Origin: Chloroflexota bacterium
GTDB taxonomy: Bacteria; Chloroflexota; Anaerolineae; B4-G1; SLSP01
Assembly: GCA_022707665.1 (NCBI GenBank)
Contig: JAKJAE010000006.1
Coordinates: forward strand, 5,190 to 23,507
Direction of reading: 5' to 3'
Length of the DNA stretch: 18,318 bases
Part shown: in pieces, positions 7,588-12,896 of the stretch
How positions within the stretch are numbered: position 1 is the first letter of the stretch
Layout of the letters: each line of letters starts with the position of its first letter
Translations under genes and position numbers: made by a program
Notes under the pieces: generated by a model
What the model was told of the DNA's origin: nothing
Seen by the model: only the letters and a program-made list of their open reading frames with translations
Databases searched by the model: none

Positions 7588-8587
7588 CCCCCAGTAGCCG
7601 CCATAGCTGATACAGGACCCCCACCTGTCGCCCTGGAGGGAGCGACAGCCACTGCTGTGCCAGTGCACTGTCCACCGTGATTGGGCTACCCTGCAAGACA
7701 ATTCCGCCGGTCTCCAGGAGTGCGTACAGAAACTCTGCCCGCTCCTCTGAGCAACCTAGCGCCTCGGCCCACGCAGCCAGCGCTCCATCGGTCGGCGCGG
7801 GATCTGGCGGCAGGAGCTCGATCGCTCCGTCCATGTCCACGTGGGAGTTGAGTCTCCGGGCGTCGGCTGGGATAATGGGCCAGCACGTGATCTGCTGTGC
7901 AAACTGGTAAGTGGGTGCCTGCCAGCGCAGCCGATCGCGCAGCTTCCACGATTCGGACTGGAGCAGGATGAGCAGTTGCTGAACCTGAGTCAGGATCTGC
8001 AGGCTGTCGGCTGCCACAACCTGCCGCGGTGCCTGGCAGGAAGCGAAGGGCAATGAGATGGGTGGGAGACTACGCCGCAGGCCAACCGGAAGGTAAAGGT
8101 CACCAGCCTCTGTTTCCAGGGCCAACGACACCTTCCGGATGCGCCGTGCGAGTTTGGGCCAGTCGGTGGTGAATCCCTCCCACAGCTTCTTCCCCAGGGG
8201 CCTCGCGTTACGATAGTGGAGATGAGTCTGTAAGATCAGCGTGACATAATAGCGCAACTCCTCGTCGGAGAGGCTGTGCACGGCGTTGGACAGGCGTTCT
8301 CGATCGAGGAAGAGCTCGGCCAGATGCCGGGTTACCTGGTGACGCGTAGCCCCTTCCGGTTGATCCCCTATGGGCGCAATCAGCTCACGAAGATGCGCGA
8401 TCCGCCATTGTGCCAGATCGAGCTCGTTCACCGTGCGTGAGACTGGGTCGAGTTTCCCTATCGACCACAGGTGCGCTATGTCAGGACGCCTGGGCTGTGG
8501 AGGCGATTCCCAACGATAGCCGATTTCCGGGGACAGTGCGCCCGTCATTTTGGTACCTGGTTGCTTGTCGGTAGACTTGGTGTTCAT
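7376..8587 (-). CDS. 5' piece of the split XPB-associated gene (in-frame part to about 7589)
   Basis: As read, this frame encodes 403 residues from ATG 8587, but only residues 1-333 look genuine. The N-terminal 40 residues are polar and proline-rich. Residues ~55-95 (DLAQWRIAHLRELIAPIG, then TRHQVTRHLAELF) resemble the SAP/Rho-N-like start of the neighbouring protein. Residues ~100-330 are helical, including a long LQILTQVQQLLILLQSES segment. The last ~70 residues (after ...WRLLG) are out-of-frame sequence read past the G-run and should not be treated as protein. Confidence 0.6.
   Translation of the reverse strand: MNTKSTDKQPGTKMTGALSPEIGYRWESPPQPRRPDIAHLWSIGKLDPVSRTVNELDLAQWRIAHLRELIAPIGDQPEGATRHQVTRHLAELFLDRERLSNAVHSLSDEELRYYVTLILQTHLHYRNARPLGKKLWEGFTTDWPKLARRIRKVSLALETEAGDLYLPVGLRRSLPPISLPFASCQAPRQVVAADSLQILTQVQQLLILLQSESWKLRDRLRWQAPTYQFAQQITCWPIIPADARRLNSHVDMDGAIELLPPDPAPTDGALAAWAEALGCSEERAEFLYALLETGGIVLQGSPITVDSALAQQWLSLPPGRQVGVLYQLWRLLGAQLDRPQCQRRCQISARGHSRVTVRSSTEPMARNPRSVEMDCRTLPNTGHPAVPAGPEPTGAQGRLARLP
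7588..7592 (-). other. Frameshift site: five-G homopolymer
   Basis: The minus-strand sequence reads CTA CTG GGG GCT in the upstream frame and TGG GGG CTC in the downstream frame, so the coding signal moves +1 across the run. The simplest repair is four G instead of five. No obvious downstream pseudoknot or slow codon cluster argues for programmed recoding. Confidence 0.7.
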
Positions 8588-8588
8588 C

Positions 8589-10355
8589 CTAGGAGCCCAT
8601 GTCGTCCAGCAGCACTCGCCTCTGCGTGTGGGGAAGCGCCCCGGGAATCTCTTCGCCGTAGAGGATCAGATAGCGGTAGCCCTGCTCGGTCAGGAATCGC
8701 TGGCGGTTAGCACTGAAATCCTGGTCGACGGTCTCTTTGGTCACGATTGTGTAGAAGTAGGCCTGCCCTCCGTTCGCTTTGGGGCGCAGGATGCGCCCGA
8801 GGCGTTGCGCCTCTTCCTGGCGCGAACCGAAGGTTCCCGAGATCTGGATGGCTACGTTGGCATCCGGAAGGTCGATCGAGAAGTTGGCGACCTTTGAGAC
8901 GACCAGGGTAGTGATTTCCCCATTGCGGAACTTCTCGTAGAGCTCCTCTCGTTCAGCGACCTTGGTCTTTCCGGTGATGATCGGGAGGTCATAGCGTTTG
9001 GCGATCAGCTCCAGTTGTTCCAGATACATGCCGATGATGAGGATGCGATCGCCTTCGTGATAGGCCAGAAGCTTGTCGAGGATGTCGAGTTTGATCGTCG
9101 CGTCCGCTGCGACGCGGTACTTCTGTCGCTGCTCCGCCATGATGTACGTCATTCGCTCGTCCTCGGACATCGCGACACGGATCTCGTAACAGACGGCAGG
9201 GGCGATCCAGCCCTGTCGTTCCAGGTCATGCCAAGGCACATCATACTTCTTGGGGCCGATCAACGAGAACACATCCTCTTCACGGTTATCCTCACGGACC
9301 AGCGTTGCTGTGAGGCCGAGGCGGCGGCGCGCCTGTAGCTCTGCCGTGATGCGGAAGACCGGGGCGGGGAGCAGGTGTACCTCATCGTAGATGATCAGTC
9401 CCCAGTTGCCCTCGCTGAAGAGCGCGAAATGAGGGTACTGCTCTGCGAGCGAGGGCGCGTCATGGGCCTTGGTGCCGCGCTTGCGGTGGGTGAGGATCTG
9501 GTAGGTGGTCACCGTGACCGGACGGATCTCCTTGCGCTCGCCGATATACTCGCCAATCTGATCTTCCGTCAGCGTGGTCTTAGAGAGCAACTCCTCGCGC
9601 CACTGCCGTGCGGCGACGGTGCTGGGAGTCAGGATGAGCGTGTTCGTCTGCACCTGTGCCATCGCCACCATGCCAACGATCGTCTTGCCGGCACCGCACG
9701 GGAGGACGATGACCCCTGCCCCTCCGGCATCGTCGCCATTGGCCCAGAAGATCTCGGCTGCATCGCGTTGGTACCCCCGGACGGTGAAGGGCGTTTCGTC
9801 CGTTGTCAGCGCACGGAGCTGGAGTTCCAGTGGCGCGCCCTGGAGATAGCCAACGAGGTCCTCTGCGGGATACCCAGCCTTGACCAGGGCCTGTTTGACA
9901 TGGCCTCGCCGAGAGGCGGGCACCTGCAACGTGTGTGGCCCCAGACGGTCCAGCACAAAGAGCTTGAGGAACTGGTTCTTCTCCAGCTCGATGAGGAGCA
10001 TCGGCTCGTCGGACGTCAGTCGCAGTCGCTCGGAGTCGTAGGGATCGCGGGTCAGTCGTACCCTGCCATAGCGACCGATGGCGTCGCGGATCTCGAACAC
10101 GACGTTGTCAGGGAGCGGGTATTTGGCAAATCGCTGTAGGCCGGAGATGATGCCTTCGGCGTCAAGTCCAGCGGCTGCGGCGTTCCATAGAGAAAGCGAA
10201 GAAATCCGGTAAGTGTGGATGTACTCCGGACTCTTCTCCAGCTCGGCGAAACGTGCCAGATGGTCCCGTACAGCTTCGTAGTCCGAGCTGTTCACTTCCA
10301 GCAGGACCGTCCGGTCACTTTGGACGATAAGCGGTGCATCAACGCGGAAATCCAT
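8589..10355 (-). CDS. XPB-family superfamily 2 DNA helicase
   Basis: A 588-residue 3'-5' DNA helicase or translocase of the XPB/ERCC3/Rad25 type. Residues 1-~180 match the bacterial XPB N-terminus (damage-recognition-like domain). Helicase domain 1 contains the Walker A motif PCGAGKT (219-225), the Walker B/DEVH box at 324-327, and GLTATLVREDNREED, which holds the Arg-Glu-Asp (RED) motif of XPB proteins. After FSLIGPKKYDVPW comes helicase domain 2, with motif VI QRLGRILRP beginning at Gln517. All ATPase motifs look intact. In eukaryotes and archaea XPB acts in repair and transcription-bubble opening; the bacterial role is less clear, and a repair function is inference. This is the first gene of a coupled operon with two associated proteins. 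No Shine-Dalgarno precedes ATG 10355, and a -10 box lies only 9 nt upstream. Confidence 0.93.
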   Translation of the reverse strand: MDFRVDAPLIVQSDRTVLLEVNSSDYEAVRDHLARFAELEKSPEYIHTYRISSLSLWNAAAAGLDAEGIISGLQRFAKYPLPDNVVFEIRDAIGRYGRVRLTRDPYDSERLRLTSDEPMLLIELEKNQFLKLFVLDRLGPHTLQVPASRRGHVKQALVKAGYPAEDLVGYLQGAPLELQLRALTTDETPFTVRGYQRDAAEIFWANGDDAGGAGVIVLPCGAGKTIVGMVAMAQVQTNTLILTPSTVAARQWREELLSKTTLTEDQIGEYIGERKEIRPVTVTTYQILTHRKRGTKAHDAPSLAEQYPHFALFSEGNWGLIIYDEVHLLPAPVFRITAELQARRRLGLTATLVREDNREEDVFSLIGPKKYDVPWHDLERQGWIAPAVCYEIRVAMSEDERMTYIMAEQRQKYRVAADATIKLDILDKLLAYHEGDRILIIGMYLEQLELIAKRYDLPIITGKTKVAEREELYEKFRNGEITTLVVSKVANFSIDLPDANVAIQISGTFGSRQEEAQRLGRILRPKANGGQAYFYTIVTKETVDQDFSANRQRFLTEQGYRYLILYGEEIPGALPHTQRRVLLDDMGS

Positions 10356-10364
10356 ATCTAAGCT

Positions 10365-10392
10365 ATTCTACCCGACCGGCGGGCTTCGTCAA
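10365..10392 (-). promoter_or_regulatory. XPB operon promoter giving a near-leaderless transcript
   Basis: On the minus strand TTGACG (10392-10387) and TAGAAT (10370-10365) are separated by 16 nt. The -10 ends 9 nt before ATG 10355, so transcription should begin at, or one or two bases before, the start codon. No ribosome binding site would fit, consistent with leaderless translation. The element overlaps the opposite-strand rmlB promoter region. Confidence 0.6.
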
Positions 10393-10404
10393 CGTGGCCC
10401 TTCA

Positions 10405-10413
10405 TGATAGAAT
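10405..10413 (+). promoter_or_regulatory. Candidate rmlB promoter (extended -10)
   Basis: TGATAGAAT fits an extended -10 (TGnTATAAT) with one mismatch. No good -35 hexamer is present at the right distance. The predicted leader is about 58 nt and contains a small hairpin, GGGGT (10430-10434) with ACCCC (10439-10443), upstream of the ribosome binding site GAGGAGGT (10465-10472). Confidence 0.45.
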
Positions 10414-10478
10414 GCCATTTGGCGACTGGGGGGTGGCAACCCCGGGCGCGACCCATTCTCAATCGAGGAGGTCAGCCG

Positions 10479-11507
10479 ATGCACCACGTCTTGGTGACGG
10501 GGGGAGCAGGTTTCATCGGGTCGAACTTCGTGCGCTATTTCCTTCAGGCACATCCGGATTACCACGTCGTCGTCTATGACAAGCTCACCTATGCGGGCCG
10601 CCTGGAGAATCTGCAGGATGTGGCCGAGGCATTCGCTGGTCGCTATGCCTTTGTCCGCGGGGACATCTGTGATATTCCTCTCGTCGAGCAGACGATTGCG
10701 CACTACAGCGTCGACACAATCGTGAACTTCGCTGCAGAGACCCACGTCGACCGCTCTCTGATGGCGCCAGGCTCCTTTATCCAGACGGATGTCTACGGCA
10801 CGTTCGTCTTGCTCGAGGCAGCTCGGAAGGCTGGATTGGAGCGCTACCACCAGATCAGCACTGACGAGGTCTATGGACAGGTGTTGGATGGTCGTTCGGT
10901 GGAGACCGATCACCTCGAGCCGCGGAGTCCCTACGCTGCCAGCAAAGCGGCTGGCGATCTGATGGTGCTCGCCTATCGTGAGTCGTGGGGGATGCCCGTG
11001 ACCATCACGCGGGGTTCCAACAACATCGGGCCCTACCAGTATCCCGAAAAAGTGGTGCCACTCTTTGCGACCAATGCCATCGACGATCAGCCTCTGCCAG
11101 TCTATGGCGATGGCCATCAGATGCGTGACTACCAGCATGTGCTGGACCACTGTACCGGCATCGACACGGTGTTACACAAGGGCGAGCTGGGCGAGATCTA
11201 CAATGTTGGTACAGGGTCGGAGCTGACCAACATCGAGATGACACAGATCGTGTTGAGGACTTTGGGTAAGCCAGAAAGCCTCATTAAGCACGTTGAGGAC
11301 CGGCCCGGGCATGACCGGCGTTACGCCCTCGACGTGAGCAAGCTCCATGCGCTGGGATGGGATAACGTCTACAACTGTGCACAGGCGGTTGAGGAAACGA
11401 CACGCTGGTATGCGGACAATGCGTGGTGGTGGCGACCCATCAAGAGTGGTGAGTTGTACAAGGACTACTACGCCCAGCAGTACGCCAGGCGACTCGAGCA
11501 GGCGTAG
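10479..11507 (+). CDS. rmlB: dTDP-glucose 4,6-dehydratase
   Basis: This NAD+-dependent short-chain dehydrogenase/reductase converts dTDP-glucose to dTDP-4-keto-6-deoxyglucose, the second step towards dTDP-rhamnose and other deoxysugars for surface glycans. The 342-residue protein shows the nucleotide-binding GGAGFIG (8-14), STDEVYG with the catalytic Thr128-Asp129-Glu130, and the YxxxK pair Tyr152/Lys156. NNIGPYQYPEK follows, where most relatives have NNYGPYQ. ATG 10479, preceded by GAGGAGGT at 6 nt, was chosen over an in-frame start at 10404, because the protein family begins at VLVTGGAGFIG. The genes for the other three steps (rmlA, rmlC, rmlD) are absent from the window. The TtcA-like gene begins 17 nt after the stop. 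Confidence 0.92.
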   Translation: MHHVLVTGGAGFIGSNFVRYFLQAHPDYHVVVYDKLTYAGRLENLQDVAEAFAGRYAFVRGDICDIPLVEQTIAHYSVDTIVNFAAETHVDRSLMAPGSFIQTDVYGTFVLLEAARKAGLERYHQISTDEVYGQVLDGRSVETDHLEPRSPYAASKAAGDLMVLAYRESWGMPVTITRGSNNIGPYQYPEKVVPLFATNAIDDQPLPVYGDGHQMRDYQHVLDHCTGIDTVLHKGELGEIYNVGTGSELTNIEMTQIVLRTLGKPESLIKHVEDRPGHDRRYALDVSKLHALGWDNVYNCAQAVEETTRWYADNAWWWRPIKSGELYKDYYAQQYARRLEQA

Positions 11508-11524
11508 CTCGGCGTGGGGGACGC

Positions 11525-12253
11525 ATGCCGACGCCTGACAGTATAGCGACCTTCTTGCTCAGGGGCGTTAACCGTGCCGTACGCGAGTTCGGCCTGATCG
11601 CCGATGGGGACCGTGTTGCCGTTGGGGTCTCGGGTGGCAAGGACAGCCGCACCCTCCTCGACCTGCTGGTGCGAGGCATTGACATCCCCGGGCACTACGA
11701 AGTTGTCGCCGTGCACATCGACGGTTCGGGCGTGGGGCTCCCGGATCAGGTGGGTGTGCTGGAACCGTGGTTTAGAACCTTGGGTGTGCCGTATGAAATC
11801 GCGCGGCTCGATGTAGCCGACAGCGAGACGCTACCTATGGATTGCTTCCGCTGCTCGTGGAACCGGCGCAAGGCACTGTTTCTCGCGGCAGACCGTCTGC
11901 GATGTAACAGAGTGGCGCTCGGTCACCACGCGGATGATGCCGCGGTCACGACGCTGATGAGCATCATGTACAAGGGCCGCCTCGAGACGCTGGAACCGTG
12001 CCGGCAGTTCTTCGATGGACGCTTGCGTCTTATCCGCCCGCTTATTCTCCTGAGTGAATCAGCCATCCGACGCTTCGTGCGGGCCTGTGGATGGACCTTT
12101 TCTGCCGAGCCTGGCTGTTCACAAGGCGTGAATTCCCGACGGGTCAAGATCGAGGCTTTCCTCGGCACATTGCCGCAACGGGAGCGTGAACAGATCCGTG
12201 CCAACCTCTGGCGCGCGGCACAGATGGTGGGCACTGTGGGCGCAGGACTGTGA
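11525..12253 (+). CDS. TtcA-like PP-loop ATPase, probable tRNA thiolation enzyme
   Basis: The 242-residue protein carries the ATP-pyrophosphatase PP-loop SGGKDS at 36-41 and the HADD segment (GHHADDAAVTTLMSIMYKGRLETL) typical of TtcA-family enzymes, which adenylate a tRNA base and replace oxygen with sulfur. TtcA of E. coli binds a [4Fe-4S] cluster through three cysteines, two in a CxxC and one near the C-terminus. Here CFRC supplies Cys107 and Cys110, and Cys198 (EPGCSQ) is in the right place for the third. The second C-terminal cysteine of the E. coli CNLC is missing, which fits the three-ligand model. It is shorter than E. coli TtcA (about 310 residues), lacking the terminal extensions. 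The stop overlaps the next start (GTGA), indicating coupling with the KptA-like gene. The target base is not provable from sequence. Confidence 0.8.
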   Translation: MPTPDSIATFLLRGVNRAVREFGLIADGDRVAVGVSGGKDSRTLLDLLVRGIDIPGHYEVVAVHIDGSGVGLPDQVGVLEPWFRTLGVPYEIARLDVADSETLPMDCFRCSWNRRKALFLAADRLRCNRVALGHHADDAAVTTLMSIMYKGRLETLEPCRQFFDGRLRLIRPLILLSESAIRRFVRACGWTFSAEPGCSQGVNSRRVKIEAFLGTLPQREREQIRANLWRAAQMVGTVGAGL

Positions 12254-12819
12254 ACGAATCCCGTCGACACCAGAACCAACTGAGCCGGCTGAGCCGCTTC
12301 CTGCTCATGCTGCTCCGGCACCAACCGGCGCGTTTCCCGGTCAGGCTGGATGCTCAAGGCTTTGCCGAACTCGATGAGGTCATGCGCGTGGTTCATGCGC
12401 TGCCCAATCTGCGTTGGGCGACGCTTGCCGATGTCGAGGCTGTCCTGGCCATGCCCGGCCCGCAACGTTTCGAGATCATCGATGCTGGTGGGGGGGCGCG
12501 GCGCATCCGGGCGTTGTACGGCCATACTGCCCGTAAGCTCGCGTACGAACCGGTTCAGCCTCCTGACAGGCTCTATTGTGCAGTCTCGCCTGATGCTGTG
12601 GCACAGGCCCATCGTGAGGGCCTCCTCGCGGGAGAACACACCTATGTCCAACTGGCGGATGATCCCAAGCAGGCATTTGTTGGTGCGCTGCGCGAGGCAC
12701 CCGATCCGGTGGTGCTTACCATCGATGCTGCGGCTGCTGCAGCCTCAGGGATCCTCTTCTTCTCCCCGGCAGAGTCGGTCTATCTCAGCGAGGCGATTCC
12801 GCCGCAGTTCATCGTCTGA
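12250..12819 (+). CDS. KptA/Tpt1-like RNA 2'-phosphotransferase, divergent
   Basis: Tpt1/KptA enzymes transfer a 2'-phosphate from RNA to NAD+. The 189-residue protein follows the family layout. The N-terminal winged-helix part has LSRFLLMLLRHQP with Arg23-His24, then ALYGHT with Arg87 (the IRA-x-x-GH block). The C-terminal ADP-ribosyltransferase-like part has GLLAGEHTYVQLADD and ends SVYLSEAIPPQFIV. Compared from memory with E. coli KptA, several NAD+-site signatures are altered: LYHGT reads LYCAV (Cys110), YVHLS reads YVQLA (Gln134), VGAR reads VGAL with Arg one position later (Leu147-Arg148), and NGVWL reads ESVYL. It may therefore have weak, altered or no phosphotransferase activity. It starts with GTG, overlapping the TtcA-like stop by 4 nt. 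Confidence 0.78.
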   Translation: MNESRRHQNQLSRLSRFLLMLLRHQPARFPVRLDAQGFAELDEVMRVVHALPNLRWATLADVEAVLAMPGPQRFEIIDAGGGARRIRALYGHTARKLAYEPVQPPDRLYCAVSPDAVAQAHREGLLAGEHTYVQLADDPKQAFVGALREAPDPVVLTIDAAAAAASGILFFSPAESVYLSEAIPPQFIV

Positions 12820-12829
12820 TCCCCGCCCG

Positions 12830-12858
12830 ATGGCAAAATCCGGTCGCGGGGGTACAAT
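12830..12858 (+). promoter_or_regulatory. leuS promoter
   Basis: ATGGCA (12830-12835) and TACAAT (12853-12858) are separated by 17 nt. Transcription would start near 12865, giving a ~32-nt leader. The -10 lies between GGGG (12849-12852) and CCCC (12860-12863), and inside a wider ATCCGG/CCGGAT dyad (12838-12843 and 12862-12867). This could be an operator or chance. Confidence 0.55.
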
Positions 12859-12882
12859 GCCCCGGATACCGTAATGCCTTTG

Positions 12883-12889
12883 AAGGAGG
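12883..12889 (+). promoter_or_regulatory. Shine-Dalgarno deciding the leuS start
   Basis: AAGGAGG lies 7 nt before ATG 12897 and only 4 nt before an in-frame GTG at 12894, so ATG 12897 is preferred. Confidence 0.7.
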
Positions 12890-12896
12890 CGTAGTG

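Larger units (their letters stand above)
6739..8587 (-). pseudogene. Frameshifted XPB-associated protein (second partner, helicase C-terminal domain 3-like)
   Basis: Two overlapping minus-strand frames (8587 to 7376, and one ending at 6739) are the halves of one gene. The first frame makes convincing protein down to ...VLYQLWRLLG and then turns Arg/Cys/Gln/Ser-rich. The second becomes convincing at SSIDRSVKDVVRYLREV and is low-quality before that. The switch falls at a run of five G (minus strand, 7592-7588). Removing one G joins the halves into a 615-residue protein. It shares the layout of its 743-residue neighbour: SAP/Rho-N-like start, a LSDEELRYYVTLIL helix matching LTDAEQAALAVMV, and a C-terminal YRLDVKMLHRAFEQG block matching YRLTRDAVYRALQSG. 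The start lies 1 nt after the XPB stop (TAGGATG). The break may be a sequencing error, a real mutation or recoding; an error in the homopolymer is most likely. Confidence 0.8.

Noticed and set aside
7570..7600. Programmed +1 frameshift in the XPB-associated gene
   Set aside because: No stimulatory structure, rare-codon pause or internal Shine-Dalgarno is evident; a homopolymer indel explains it more simply. Kept only as a minor alternative.
9375..10139. 254-codon plus-strand frame opposite the XPB helicase
   Set aside because: Antisense to conserved helicase motifs, with no recognisable domain or ribosome binding site.
10404..10478. Longer rmlB start at 10404
   Set aside because: This start lies at the extended -10 element and lacks a Shine-Dalgarno, while ATG 10479 has GAGGAGGT and begins directly at the Rossmann fold.
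12820..12896. T-box riboswitch before leuS
   Set aside because: The spacer is only 77 nt, has no AGGGTGGNACCGCG-like T-box sequence and no terminator/antiterminator pair.
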